In this document: in pieces, positions 1 through 12,318 of the stretch
Position numbering within the stretch: position 1 is the first letter of the stretch
How the letters are laid out: each line of letters begins with the position of its first letter
Notes under the pieces: generated by a model
Databases searched by the model: none
What the model saw: the letters and a program-made list of their open reading frames with translations, nothing else
Told to the model about the DNA's origin: nothing
Program-made: the position numbers and the translations under genes
Source of the DNA: Perca fluviatilis
Taxonomy: Eukaryota > Chordata > Actinopteri > Perciformes > Percidae
DNA: 64,000 nucleotides
Assembly (NCBI RefSeq): GCF_010015445.1
Contig: NC_053120.1
Location: forward strand, 12,872,597 to 12,936,596
Direction of reading: 5' to 3'

Positions 1-59
1 GTGGTACAGCCCTAAGCCCTTATAGACTTAGCTGGAAGGCTCCTCAAAGTCTGTGAATG

Positions 60-510
60 TGTCACGCTAGCTGCTCTGTAAGGCTGTACTTGGACACAGT
101 GGTGCTTTGAGCTAAATGCTAACATCTGCATGTTATCATGACAAGACAATGCTAACATGCTGATGTTTAGCAGCTATAAGGTTTACCATATCCACCATCG
201 TAGCGTGTTAGCATGCTAACATTTGCTAATTAGCACTAAACACAAAGTACAGCTGAGACTGATGGTAATGTCATTAGTTTTGCAGTGATTTGGTTATAAA
301 CCAAAGTATTAATCAAATAAAAATGTTGACCTGATAATGACGCTATAGAGGAAAAGTCAAAGGAACACCATAGTCAGGCGGATTGATCCTCTGAGGACTA
401 TGAATGTCTGTACAAAATGTCATGGCAATCCATCCAATAATTGCTGATATATTTCAGTCTTGACCAAAGTGGTGGACAGAGAGACCAACATTGCTGCTTT
501 AGTTTCTAAA
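60..510 (+). repeat. Dispersed percomorph repeat with GCTAACATGC-rich head
   Basis: The sequence is rich in gctaacat, tgctaacatgctgatg and gcatgctaacatttgc, followed by an ATGTCATTAGTTTTGCAG block and a tail with catggcaatccatccaat and a gaccaaagtggtggacagag ending. From memory this is a very common non-coding repeat of percomorph fish. A second, opposite-strand piece of the same family is at 14615-14760. No protein or terminal repeats are seen. The left edge is uncertain and may lie outside the window. Confidence 0.6.
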
Positions 511-1714
511 AAACAATTTCAAAAGGCTGTATACGTAGTATTCAATCCCTGACTTCCTGTCAGTAACATCATCTGCTGAAGTGCTGAACTGTGGCCCTGT
601 GTTAGCTGTGTCTTTGACAGCTGAAACTCATTGTTCAGGTTGAACGCATTCAGCTGTTTTAAACATTAACAGTCCTCTTCATTGTCAGACAGATACTCGA
701 TTGGCCGCAGAGTCGGAAAGACGGGAGAACAATAAAGTGAAAGATGGATCCACATTCCTTCTCTCTATTCATGCCTTACAGGTCTTAGATCAGATGACCC
801 TTCCCTAAAAATGGCCAGTGTACTGTGATAACATTTGTCTCTTGTGAATGAATGTTGTCAGAAAAGTGTTGGACTGGGAAGAGATTATTACTGTAATCTT
901 ATTACAACAAAATGTTAGTAAATGGAAACATTTTAAATTCAGTTGAAAGAACATATGAATCAAATAAAGGTTAACAGAATTTTGCCAACAAAGGATTATG
1001 GCGCACACATGTGATTGGTAAACCATACTGTGCATTGTTCTGCTGGTATTTCACTGAAGAAGCTTAAAGGAAAAGTTCGACATTTTGGGGTTACATAAGA
1101 CATTTATTCATCTAACTCGCCAAGCAAGGGAATAAGCATATTTCTCAAGAATTTGTGGTCAAGCATCATGAAACTGGGCTCAATGAAGCCTACTTACTAC
1201 CGACTTTAAAATGATAATTTTACCCCTCCAATCCTGTAATGGCACCAACTTGACCTTAATGTTTTGAGTTAGTGGGATATATTTAGTCACGTCTAAGTGG
1301 AGAGATCAGTTTCTACTTCTAAAAGCTTTAAAATACTGTAGTAAAAGTTAATGCGATTGAAATGACTAGAGCGACCTTGTGGATTGTTAAAACTGGGTGT
1401 GTTTGTTAAATGCTGCACTCCAGATTCAGTGAACAAGCTTCTATTAGTTGTTAAGAAATAGATATCTTAAAACATGGTGCATTGGGTAGTAATGTGTGCA
1501 TGTGTGTATTTATGCACAGAGAGGTAGTGTATAAATAGTTCTGGGATTAAGGACATAAATAGCCTACAGCAAGTACCTAACCTATAAATGGTGCATGTGC
1601 ACAAAGAAGGATGTGTGTATGTATATTTCTCCACAAGATTCTAAAAAAACAAATATTACTGCATGTTCTCAACTATGTGCATATTTATTTAATTTTATAC
1701 AATGTATGTGCATA
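511..1714. other. Intergenic stretch without a gene
   Basis: No exon-like reading frame is seen. At 1064-1140 a TTAA followed by aggaaaagttcgacattttg resembles the head of a common TTAA-flanked teleost MITE, but its other end was not found. The remainder is AT-rich unique-looking sequence. Confidence 0.4.
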
Positions 1715-1716
1715 TA

Positions 1717-2964
1717 CAGTACTGTGCAAAAGTTTTAGACAGGTATGAAAAAACACTATGAACTAAGAATGCTTTCAAAAATGGAAGTGTTAATAGTTTA
1801 TTTTCATCAATTTCCAAAATGCAGTGAATGAACAGAAGAGGAATCTAAATCAAATCAATATTTGGTGTGACCACCCTTTGCCTTCAAGACAGCATCAATT
1901 CTTCTAGGTACACTTGCACAAAGTTTTTGAAAGAACTCGGCTGGAAGGTTGTTCCAAACATCTTGGAGAACTAACCACAGATCTTCTGTGGATGTAGGCT
2001 TCCTCAAATCCTTCTGTCTCTTCATGTTATCCCAGACAGACTCGATGATGCTGAGATCAGGGCTCTGTGGAGGCCATGCCATCACTTCAGGACGTCTTGT
2101 TCTTCTTCACGCTGAAGATAGTTCTTAATGACCTTGGCTGTATGTTTGGGGTCATTGTCCTGCTGCAGAATAGATTTGGGGCCTCCCTGGTGGTATTGCA
2201 TGATGAATAAATATCTGCCTCTATTCCTTAGCATTGAGGACACCAAATCTCCAACTCCATTTGCAGAAATGCAGCCCCAAACTTGCAAGGAACCTCCACC
2301 ATGCTTCACTGTTGCCTGCAGACACTCATTATTGTACCACTCTACAGCCCTTCAGCGAACAACCTGCCTTATGCTACAGCCAAATATTTAAAATTTTGAC
2401 TCATCAGTCCAGAGCACCTGCTGCCATTTTTCTGCACCCCAGTTCCTATGTTTTCGTGCATAGTTGAGTCGCTTGGCCTTGTTTCAATGTCGGAGGTAAG
2501 GCTTTTTGGCTGCTACTCTTCCATAAAGACCACTTCTGGCCAGACTTCTCCGGACAGTAGATGCGTGTACCTTGGTCCCACTGGTTTTTGCCAGTTCTGA
2601 GCTGATGGCACTGCTGGACATCTTCCGATTTCGAAGGGAAATAAGCTTGATGTGTTTTTCAAGTTTCCTTGGCCGACCACTGCGTCTACGATCCTCAACG
2701 TTGCCCGTTTCTTTGTGCTTTTTCAAAAGAGCTTGAACAGCACATCTTGAAACACCAGTCTGCTTTGAAATATTTGTCTGGGAGAGAGCTTGCTGATGCA
2801 GTATAACTACCTATATACTATAATTGGTTGATCATACACCTGACTACACTTTGCATTTTGTAAATTGATAAAAATAAACAATCATTATTTATATTTTTGA
2901 AAGCATTCTTAGTTTACAGCATGTTTTCACACATGCCTAAGACTTTTGCACAGTAAGTATACTG
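1717..2964 (-). mobile_element. Tc1-like DNA transposon, decayed
   Basis: The left end reads CAGTACTGTGCAAAAGTTTT after a TA at 1715-1716. The right end is its inverse, AAGACTTTTGCACAGTA, with a 6-bp disturbance before a final ACTG and TA at 2965-2966. The 1248-bp length is typical of a full-size Tc1 element with one transposase gene, which lies on the minus strand and is broken. The TA target duplication and terminal inverted repeats fit the Tc1/mariner superfamily. The copy is full length but cannot be autonomous. Confidence 0.9.
1855..2790 (-). pseudogene. Tc1 transposase pseudogene
   Basis: Three minus-strand pieces line up in Tc1 transposase order. The N-terminal DNA-binding part (about 2726-2484) carries the GRPR-type motif (RRRSGRPRKLEK) and a second helix-turn-helix (ASTVRRSLARSGL). 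Around 2390-2410 the first catalytic aspartate is readable in TDESKF, directly followed by a stop codon where the family normally has glutamate. The middle piece (2309-2082) has the second aspartate in QQDNDPKHTAK. The last piece (2085-1855) has WPPQSPDLSIIESVWD with the catalytic glutamate, then a usual Tc1 C-terminus ending KGGHTKY. The DD34E triad is thus recognisable but split by at least one in-frame stop and a frameshift near 2083. It would once have cut and pasted the element as a nuclear transposase; it is now inactive. Confidence 0.9.
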
Positions 2965-3215
2965 TACCTGCAATTAAAAGGATATTATTGTGTCCAACCC
3001 TGAACGATAATGTAGACTTATAAGAGGAATTCCTCTTCTCAAAAACAGATGCATTTATATCCAATATACGTTTTGAACACTTAAACCTGCTTTTTCTTGC
3101 CACTTGGGGATGGAGCACCATTATGATTCATATTCATTCTTTGTGCTTGTGTCCAGCTGATGAACGTTAGGTCCAATATTCACTTCTTCGTTTAGCTATG
3201 TTTTAGTTTTAACTA

Positions 3216-3733
3216 CAGTACAGGCCAAAAGTTTGGACACACCTTCTCATTCAATGTGTTTCCTTTTTATTTTCATGACTATTTACATTGTAGATTCTCA
3301 CTGAAGGCATCAAAACTATGAATGAACACATATGGAATTATGTACTTAACAAAAAAGTGTGAAATAACTGAAAACATGTCTTATATTTTAGATTCTTCAA
3401 AGTAGCCACCCTTTGCTTTTTTATTAATAAGGGAAAAAATACCACTAATTAACCCTGACAAAGCCCACCTGTGAAGTGAAAACCATTTCAGGTGACTACC
3501 TCATGAAGCTCATTGAGAGAACACCAAGGGTTTGCAGAGTTATCAAAAAAGCAAAGGAATCTAAAATATAAGACATGTTTTCAGTTATTTCACACTTTTT
3601 TGTTAAGTACATAATTCCAAATGTGTTCATTCATAGTTTTGATGCCTTCAGTGATAATCTACAATGTAAATAGTCATGAAAATAAAGAAACACATTGAAT
3701 GAGAAGGTGTGTCCAAACTTTTGGCCTGTACTG
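3216..3733. mobile_element. Non-autonomous Tc1 element with long inverted repeats
   Basis: The element is bounded by TA at 3214-3215 and 3734-3735. The ends CAGTACAGGCCAAAAGTTTG and its inverse match, and the match continues inward for about 190-200 bp on each side with few mismatches (for example aaaacatgtcttatatttta at both junctions). About 130 bp of interior remains, with gtgaagtgaaaaccatttca and gtgactacctcatgaagctc, which I recognise as the 3' end region of a fish Tc1 transposase unit. This is therefore an internal-deletion derivative. The transcript of either strand would fold into a hairpin. Confidence 0.88.
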
Positions 3734-3735
3734 TA

Positions 3736-4566
3736 ACTCCCGAGGGTAATATCTGTCTCTTTAGCCGCTAAATGCTCCACTATGTTCACCAGCTAGTCTC
3801 TTAACTGTGTCTGTTTCCTGTTTGGTGCTGAGCAGGTAGTGTGCTGCCCAAAACAACTGTAAGATCTGTGAGAGTGAACCAACAGAGAGTGAACCAAAGC
3901 AGTAAAGTTGTGGGCCGACAGCTAAACAATAAGCTGAAACTTGCTATAAATCTCCATAAACCAGAGGCGAGCTTCAAAATGTAATCTGAAACAAACCGCA
4001 AAACCTTTAAGGAGATTTCCCATATCAACTAAATCATATGGAAAATATTTTATGACAACTCTTGGCCGTGATGCTCTACTTTGAACGGCTCTACTTTTGC
4101 TACCCACAGACTACCATACATTGTTACAGAAGATTGACACACTCGAAACGAGGATATTCTGAACTTCTGAACTCCCTGACACTGCCAATGTCTTCTGCCG
4201 GTGAGTTAGAATTGAACTTGACAATCATTAAATGGACAGCTATCTCTAAATGACACCATAACTTTTCCTAGACTTACTGAAACTAAACCAGTGAATACAT
4301 GTGCTGTGAATGTGATTTCTACCTGCTGGGATAAAAAAACGATAAGTAAGACTCCCACAGAGAGAAACAATTATGGATTCAGCTTAGCCAACTTTGACCC
4401 CCAGACATTTGGCGCACTGCCAAAAGTGGGCATAAACACAGACCATAGCCCCCCCTGACATTACAAAACAGGTTTGAAACATGAATGTGGTGCTGATAAG
4501 TTTGGACATGGGAGTATTAAAAAAAGTGCCAGCTGACAGAAAAAGGTGAAACAAAATGTGGAGCAA
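3736..4566. other. Intergenic stretch without a gene
   Basis: No conserved reading frame, RNA gene or terminal repeats were recognised here. Composition is AT-rich with a few short homopolymers. Confidence 0.4.
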
Positions 4567-5475
4567 AGAGGAAAAAAAAACTCATCTAAAGTGACGATTC
4601 AAACTGTAACTTTAGTTGTGGGAGACGCTGTTATCAGAAACCAAAGCGGTAAGAAACTTAAAACTTACTGCATTCCAGATGCTATGGTCTCTAATATAAT
4701 CGAGCATATTCTTCAACTGCAGTATTTTATTTAACAATTTTAACTGTCTGGACAAATGTTTCTTAGTGGACTATACTGCCGACGGTCAACAGAGGGATCA
4801 ACAGGTTCAGCAGACTCTTACCACTAAATACATGGCTCGGCAAAAGCTGCGGTCTGAAAGGGATCATCTATATTCCTAACTTAAATCTGTTCTGGGGATG
4901 CAGACATCTTTCCGGGGAAGATAGTCTCCACCCAAGCAGACCTGGAGTTAAAGTACCGATGAACCATTCCTCACCCCTTTTGGGATTCACTGATTAAATA
5001 GAAGCACTGGTATTTAATTAAGAAAGGAGAGAAGATGCTTTGGACAGACAGGGTCCTTGCCCCACTTCTACTACCCCCAACATGCTTCTTCTTTCTCCTA
5101 TCCGCCATGGACCTACTGCCTGAAGCAGGTTCTTCTTCTGGATTTCACGTTCCTATTCCTGTTTGGATTTTTTTTAAAGAGTGAACAAGATGCACTCAAC
5201 TAAATCTGCAATTTGAAGCCACAGTCTGCCTTCACAAAAAAATGCTTTTAACACTAAATTCAGCTGTGTTAAATGTCAGGTCTTTGGCAGGCAAATCATT
5301 TTTAATTAGTGCTTTAATTATCCAGCACAATCATGATTTTATGTTTAACTATGACTATGGCAGACTGATGAGTGGAGCTAGAGTGCATAAGATAGGAGGT
5401 GGAGTTGCCATTTTGTTTCATAATTCTTTCCAATGCAAGCAGAAGTCTTATGAAGTACTTGCTCCTTTTTAATAT
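4567..5475 (+). pseudogene. L2/CR1-like LINE remnant (SGNH-type ORF1 and endonuclease)
   Basis: Decayed pieces of a LINE appear in the expected order. At about 4591-4734 the frame reads TVTLVVGDAVIRNQSGKKLK, like the first block of the SGNH/esterase-type ORF1 of fish L2/CR1-group LINEs, with the usual GDS replaced by GDA (4621-4629). After a deletion and frameshifts, 4790-4950 reads FSRLLPLNTWLGKSCG, IPNLNLFWG and LHPSRPG (4926-4946), matching the late SGNH block. At 5242-5475 LNVRSLAGKSFLI and GGGVAILFHNSFQCKQ are the start of the ORF2 apurinic-type endonuclease, with about 25 codons missing between them around 5340-5360 (the TETWL region). No reverse transcriptase follows. The copy is dead and truncated at its 3' side. 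The exact LINE clade is my inference. Confidence 0.75.
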
Positions 5476-6890
5476 GTTGCTCTTCAGTTGAATCCCTCGT
5501 CAAGCGGTATCCTTAAACATCTAGAGACACCAGCGAATCATTCATTCAGACTTGCTCTTCCACAACGCTTGTGTCTCAGTCAGTGATCTTGTGGATGATT
5601 GAAGTTCTAAAATTACAAATACCACTGCGCCCCCCATCCCCCACCCCACAAAGTAGTCTTTAGCATTACAAAAAGCATTATGGAGGAATGCCATGCTGGT
5701 AAAAAAATGTTTTAAAGTGTCGAAAGCCTGAACACAGGTAGTGAAAAACGGATCAATAAAAAAATAAAATAAAATGCTATTTGCTGAACTTTCATCCACT
5801 AAATAATGCAATGAATTTGCCTCCTTTTTCACGGACAAAATTCTGAAAAATAAGATAATGTCAGTTCCTCCATATCTTGTACGGTCTGCATTGGCCTTGC
5901 ATGCATTTAAATCCATTTCAGTTAGCTCTAAAATATTTCCGTGTACATATGTAGAATATATATTTGAATATTCTCTCTTTCTTTCTTCCCCCCTTCACTC
6001 CTCGCTTCTCCTCTCCACTCAATCTCTTACCCTGCACTCCTTCCTCTTCCTCTTCTTTTCTCCTCCTCTATCTTACCACTCCACACAGACTCTCTATCTA
6101 ATAATCCATCCATCTTTGTGCTGGAATGGAGGTCTAATGCTTTCCATCTGTGTGCGTCAGTAGTGAGGCTCCAAGGGCAAGGCCTGCCACTCTTTATTCA
6201 CTCCCCCTCTTCACTTCAACTCCTTTCCAACAAAACCCCTGAGTCTGGTTCCACTCAGCCTTAAAGTCTAAGATCTCTCTCCTCGCTGGGGCCCCTCCTG
6301 GCCTGAGGCAGCCGGGGGAGGTCGGCCAGGCCCCTGGATCCTGGAGATTTGGGGTCACTCTGAAACTAATAAACGAGTCAATTAATCAAATACATAAAGT
6401 TTCCCAGCATATTCTGCATAGAAGCAAAAACAAGATTTTTTTAGGTAGATATTTAGGACACATTATCTTTGCCTCTCCCCTCACATCAGGTGTGGAGAAG
6501 TTTCTCAGTAATAGTATATAGACAGGTTTCTTCCAAAAGTACGAGGTGTGTGAAAATGATGATTACTGTGGTGGCTTGGAAAGAGAGACAAAAATAAATA
6601 ATGCAATATCAAAAATATTATGTATGACATACTAGGGATGCTAATTTAGAGGGTTTTTTTTCTGACTGATGACTGATCATTAATGGTTAACCGACAAGCA
6701 GGTAACGCAGGTAATAATTAATTTACAATAAGAGAGTACGTTACAGAGGCATCATTGCATTTCAAGTGTTGCATACGGTAACTTAGCCTACTTTGGATGT
6801 ATCGTAAGCTCAACAGAGTATCGCTGTCACTGTGTCACGAGGCCAAAACAATAAGTGATTGTTGTAGCAACCAATGTAATAACTTAGATT
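5476..6890. other. Intergenic stretch with pyrimidine-rich block
   Basis: No gene is seen. About 5970-6075 is a C/T-rich low-complexity block that gives spurious serine/leucine-rich frames. About 6290-6350 is locally GC-rich (gcctgaggcagccgggggag) without other gene signals. Confidence 0.4.
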
Positions 6891-9094
6891 AATATAGTGC
6901 GTTTCATGAAACCCAAGGATGCTTTACACAGGCACAGTGGGACAAGTGAAAAGAAAATAGTAGGCCAACACAAACACGGACTAAAAGGAATTAAAAGTCA
7001 CAGGCCGAAACACAAACAGAAATTCCGTCACGGAACAGAAATTTCAAAAGGAGAAAATACTAGCATTAGCATTGTTGTCAGAAAAGATAGTATTTCAACT
7101 TAGCATGTTTCTTTAATATCTGATGACGCATTGGGGTCATTTTTGGATTTATTACAGTAAATATATTACATATTGGATCTTTAATCAAAATTTTCATTGT
7201 TGGTTAGGGGTTAAACAGTTAATCATTACCATCCTTATAACAGCACAGAAAGCTTTCACGTTTTCACCAGTTGTTCTCTAGTATATTAAAGGTGCCATGT
7301 TCTAGATGTGTTTATGGTATGATTTTATGTTTCAACTGCTGTTCTGATTAACTTGAATAAATTAGATTAATTAATCGGATGTCAGGCAACAGAAAAAGCT
7401 AAAAAGATTGAAACTTTAAACAATAAGTCAATAATTGATTTTTCATTCTTCATGCACAGAAATTTGATTGGCAATTTATTTATTTATCCTTTCATCTTTA
7501 GAATATCATCTTCAAACACCTTTACAGCATGGCTTTTCTTAACTTTTTTATCTTTTAATTTATTTGTATCATGTATTTTTTTATTTCCTTCATTGTGAAT
7601 CATACTTGAATTGCTGTTGCTTTTATCTCATGCCACTATGAAAAAGTGCTGCGTATCTCCCGTCATTATCTATTAACCTTGTAACTCTGTCAAGCACTTT
7701 GTGCCTCTTTGCTTGAAAAGTGCTCTATATATAAACTATTAATTTATAAGTCATTTGTCAAGTTAAAATGTCAAACATTCTCTGTTTCTGCCATCTCAAT
7801 TGTGAGGATTTTCCTGTCTTTCTCAGTTTTATACCAACGTAAATGAAATATCTTATGGTTTGGCCTGTTGATCAGACAAAATAAACATTTTGAAGCTGGA
7901 AAATATTGATAGGAATTTTTTATTATTTTCTGATATTTTATAAACTAAACAATCGTAATAGACATTGAAAATAATCATTGTTTGCTACCCAAATCTGCAT
8001 AATGCATTTTCTTTTAAACACTTTATTTATTTTCATTTTCTTTTCTTGCAAAGATAGAGGGCAGTACAAAAGAGATCAGTACAGAAAAAAGTACAATGCA
8101 AACAGCCTTAACCATGACCCTCCTGCATAGTGCATTTGTGATAACAATAAAACATACAAACACTTTATATTTACATTGGGTGAGTTGCTTCAGCATACCA
8201 TATTCTTTTTAATTTTCAGTTTTTTTGTTTAAATATAAGCCTCCTTATTCTGCTTGTCTTGTACAATAAATGATGCGTGTGTGTGATCAAACCACCCAGT
8301 GAGACTACATGTGGCATGTGGACTGTGACAGTGATGAAAGAAAGACTAATTGTATAGTGGGCTGCCCAAACTCTGTAGATTTTACAGTATAATACATCTT
8401 GTCATAGTGGAGGAATGCACCAGTGCCATCAAACGGGACATCCACCCAAAAACTAATTGCAGCCTCATGTTGTTCCTCTGATCTTAGGACACTTTAATCA
8501 GAGTTTGTGAACATGAAATAAACTTACCTGTGAGCTAGAGACAAAAGAAGAGAGACTTGAGACTGTGATGATGACGAAACTATAGCCGGACTCGAACATC
8601 AGCGTCTGTTTTAATTATTACAAAGAAAAAATATTGCATGGGAATTCTTGTTTAGGGTGGAAATCTGCAGCAATTCTGTGGGAACAGAAGTCATCCATTT
8701 TAGCAAATTAATGGATGAAATGGTTTGAGGGAAGTTTTGCTTTGTATAGCGTAGCTGGCGGGGAGACATCCATGCTGTAGTGTAGCTGCAGTGCTGTGCT
8801 CTGAGAAATGCTGCTTCTTTTATCTTCCCTCTCACAATGTGACCGATGCAATAGTGCACTCTCAACAAAACTGCCTTTGTGGAAAAGTCCTGATTTGGAT
8901 AAAAGGCGGTGAGTGTGTTGTGCCCATTAGGCTCAAGGTCTCTTTCAACTCCACTGTGCAGTATCATCGTTGAGATCAGATTTGTGATTATGATCGCTCT
9001 CCCGTTTCCTGGTGATAAAGGTGTGAATGGATGTCTTTGCAGTATTCAAAGGGACTGCAGTGGTACTCCTGTCCTCTGTTATTCTAGGTTTAGT
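6891..9094. repeat. Mosaic of old repeat fragments, no gene
   Basis: About 6895-6935 (gcgtttcatgaaacccaagg) resembles the head of a common teleost repeat. About 7630-7745 ends in tgaaaagtgctctatatata, like the 3' tail of an L2/CR1-type LINE. Parts of 7350-7450 and 7750-7990 resemble weakened pieces of the hAT MITE family seen better at 51751-52068. None has clear ends. Around 8600-9000 I see no recognisable feature. Confidence 0.35.
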
Positions 9095-9880
9095 TTAAAA
9101 TAGTTTGACATTTTGGGAAATGCTTATTCGAGCCAAGAGTCAGATGAGAAGATCACTTCAACTCTCATGTGCGTACAGTAAATATGAGAAGCTGCAGTCA
9201 GCACAATTGTTGCACACAGTTGCACAAAGACTGGAAATAATGAGAAACAGCTTGCCTGTTTGTTTAAGCTGTATAAAATACGAAGTGTAAGAACAACAAG
9301 TTTCATTTTTTTCTAGCATTAAATGTTGTGGCAGATTTTCTTTTACCTAGAGCCAGGCTAGCTGGTTCCCCCTGCTTCCAGGAAACTGTTAACCTGGCTC
9401 TGTTCAAAGTTATTAAACCTGCCTACTAGGACCTCTAAAGCTCACTAATTAACTCCAGACGAAAAATGTGTAAAAATCAAGAAAGCCATGCTAGCTGTTA
9501 TCCCCTGCTTCCAGTCTTTATGCTGAGCTAAGCTAATCAGATGAGCTGTTACAAGATTGTGTGTCTTTTTCTATGTCTTTTTTCTATCTGAAGGAAGCAA
9601 AATCTGCATACCAGCACCTCTAAAGCTCATTGAATAACACATTATATGTTGTGTGTTTAATCTGTAGAAAAACCAAAATGTAAGAACTACAAGCTGGGGT
9701 TTTACAAGCGGTTATGTGCCATACTACATACATTATGTACTACATAGTGTTTGTCATACTATACTGTTAATCAGAATTAATTTAATCAGACAAGTTAATT
9801 AGTGAGCTTTAGAGGTGCTGGTAGGTGGATATTGTTGCATTTGGACGGAGCCAGGCTAACTGTTGTCCCCTGCTTCATAT
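9095..9880. repeat. Cluster of CACCTCTAAAGCTCA-type teleost repeat fragments
   Basis: The left part (tagtttgacattttgggaaa at 9100-9120, then agtcagatgagaagatcact) and later blocks (gagccaggctagctggttcc, acctctaaagctcactaatt, cagcacctctaaagctcatt, gttttacaagcggttatgtg) are in the order of one widespread percomorph repeat. A further inverted piece follows at about 9795-9880 (tagtgagctttagaggtgct). The blocks are partly duplicated, so this looks like several overlapping or rearranged copies. Related fragments lie at 16470-16670 and 39610-39665. Confidence 0.55.
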
Positions 9881-10792
9881 TAAACATTATGATAATGGTA
9901 TCAATCTTTTTGTCAAAGCAACATTCTAATAAGTGCATTTGTCAAAATGTTGAACATCCTTTAAACCATCAAATTCATTATATGGGCTTTTTTGGAGGCT
10001 ACCTAAAACTTTAGTGCGTAACTTTTTGATATTAATGAACGTCCGTTACATTCAAGCCATTGCCAAGTGAGTTCCTACAAAGCTAATTAAGACTCTCAGC
10101 TCCACAAAACACTCTCTGTATTTCTCAGTAAGGCTATGTTCAGAAGATTGTGGCATCCGGTGAGTATCCCCACGCAGAAACGGAAGGCTTGTATCACGAT
10201 TTGTTGTCATTACTTAGAATTCCTCATGGGGGCAGCAGAAACTATGCACTATAGCTTTACTGTAAGCAAATTCAACATTTATTTTATTATTTTATAAACT
10301 CTAGGCTCATGATATATATTAATAGCCTACTACTGTTGTTACTGTGCACACCAAACTTATTTCAGAATAAAACTGGGCCTCATTTGAATGTCTGGGATTG
10401 ACGCCAGGCTTTGAAAATCACAGATCTGTGTGTTTAAGTTTGGTGTGAGCTGTATGTGGATGTTGTGATTAATAGTTGATCTTTACCTGTGTGAAAACAT
10501 AATGACATGTCACACAACACGGCATGTTGCAGTGCTCCTCTCTTCTTTTCTTCACCTCCTCCCATCTCTTTCTTCCCGTCCTTCCCCCTCTGCTCCTTTC
10601 ATCTCCTCTCTCTCCTCCTTCTCTTTTGATATCTTGTTTTTTAAGGTCTGTGTCTGTACTTGCATGCAACACACACACACTCATACACACAAATGCACAC
10701 GTATTCAAACACAGAAACGTATAAAACACCATTTCTCATTATCGGTCACGACCAGCAGGCGGCTTTGTAATCACACCGTTTGTTTATGTTTT

Positions 10793-10794
<2 letters not shown>
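9881..10794. other. Intergenic stretch without a gene
   Basis: No gene is seen. A pyrimidine-rich tract lies at about 10535-10625, followed by an irregular cacacactcatacacacaaa stretch at 10668-10700. Confidence 0.4.
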
Positions 10795-10864
<70 letters not shown>

Positions 10865-10881
10865 ATACCTATCTCCACTGG

Positions 10882-10963
<82 letters not shown>

Positions 10964-10983
10964 ATACCTATCTCCACTGGTTT

Positions 10984-11050
<67 letters not shown>
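10795..11050. repeat. Compound (CA)n array with repeated 25-bp spacer
   Basis: Three long CA tracts (10795-10862, 10886-10961 and 10986-11050) are separated by two almost identical spacers starting cgtatacctatctccactgg and ending gtttta. The higher-order unit (spacer plus CA tract) is therefore itself duplicated. Long Cys/Val or His/Thr reading frames across it are artefacts of the dinucleotide repeat. Confidence 0.95.
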
Positions 11051-11051
<1 letters not shown>

Positions 11052-12318
11052 CTTTCATACAAAAGCACACTGAGTCATACTGAGTTGTTTCTGTCTCACA
11101 CACACACAGATGTCAAACACAGCACTGCATAAAGCCACAGCCCCAGTCTTGAATAGAGCCAGAAATAGCATTGGGTTTGACTTGGAATCGGCTTAAGTCT
11201 TCAAAGAGAATATTTTGATGTAGCAAAGGGAGTGAAAGAGTGAGAGGGGTGAGGGAGAGGGAGGCGGGGGGAGAACAGAGCAGATCTGGTTCTTATATCC
11301 AGCTGTAAAAAGGGGGCAAAAACTTCAGAGACTGGCGTTGCCATGGTAACTGTATGGTGCTCCGACATACATGTAGCAAATGTATTCATAAAAATTGGTG
11401 GCAGCAGAGGAGTAGTGTGTGCACTGGGTGCAAACTTAGTTCATAGTACTTTTATAATTTTCAATCTCCATCCCTTTCATCTTCTGTTGCTCTCCACACA
11501 TCCAGCAGAGATTACATTGACGTGTGTACTGATGGATGCTGCTGCCGCTAATTAAAACCCAATAGGGTTAACAGCGAATGCTTCAGATGCCCTGTGAGAA
11601 ATGATTGGTTTAGTCTTAGCTGGCAGCTTCTTTATGTTTTCCTGTATTGATGTTTTGAAGCGTGTTCCCTGTAATTATGACATGACTATCACTTCATAGC
11701 TATAGTGGATCTAAATACCAGTAATCACATCCGTCTCCCAGTCTGTATTTTCCTGTTTGTGCAGACTGAGTTTTGCCAGTGCTGCTACTGTTTTATTGGC
11801 TGTTACGTGGGTTTTAAGTCACAAGCTAAACTAATTGTTTCAGAGATTACCGTAAGTACTAAGAAACAGAAGTTGTATGAAAAAGTTAAATTCCTTTTTT
11901 TATTTTTTTTTATTTACTTGATCGGCTTTGATACGAACGTTCTCACATTTTACACTATAGACACATGCTTAAACCAAAGTAACATAACTTGAAGTTGTTG
12001 TTACTATACCTTAAACAAAGTGTAACCATACCTTAAACAAAAGCGCTGCTTTGCACTTTAGTTGCAATTCTGTAACACACTTGCTCCTTTCTGCAACACA
12101 CTTGCTCCTACACTACACATTATTTCATACATAAGACACTTAGTTCAAAAATGAAATCTCAGGGTACCTTTGGGAAAACACATCTATTCAAAATACAACA
12201 CACATTGGTTAATTGAAAAGACGTAGACACACACCTGAAAATACTTACTTACAAAACTGAACACCAATCAGCCAGCTACAAAAAGGCCTCAGCTAAGCCA
12301 TTTTGAGAACTTTGCAAG
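11051..12318. other. Intergenic stretch with two small tandem duplications
   Basis: No gene is seen. At about 12006-12043 ataccttaaacaaa occurs twice, and at about 12075-12110 aacacacttgctcct occurs twice. These lie just upstream of the transposase element and might belong to its 5' end, but no matching inverted terminal repeat was found at its 3' side. Confidence 0.4.

Noticed and set aside
5542..5916. 124-codon minus-strand frame after the LINE remnant
   Set aside because: No motif, AT-rich, and not in the LINE orientation; likely chance.
10795..11050. CRISPR-like array from regularly spaced repeats
   Set aside because: The spacing comes from CA tracts with a duplicated spacer in a vertebrate genome; there are no direct palindromic repeats or distinct spacers.
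10502..11103. Long His/Thr- or Cys/Val-rich reading frames over CA/TG repeats (also at 36768, 40796-41240, 42995-43366, 60097-60513)
   Set aside because: They are simple consequences of dinucleotide repeats, which are open in several frames on both strands. No codon-level or domain evidence supports a protein.
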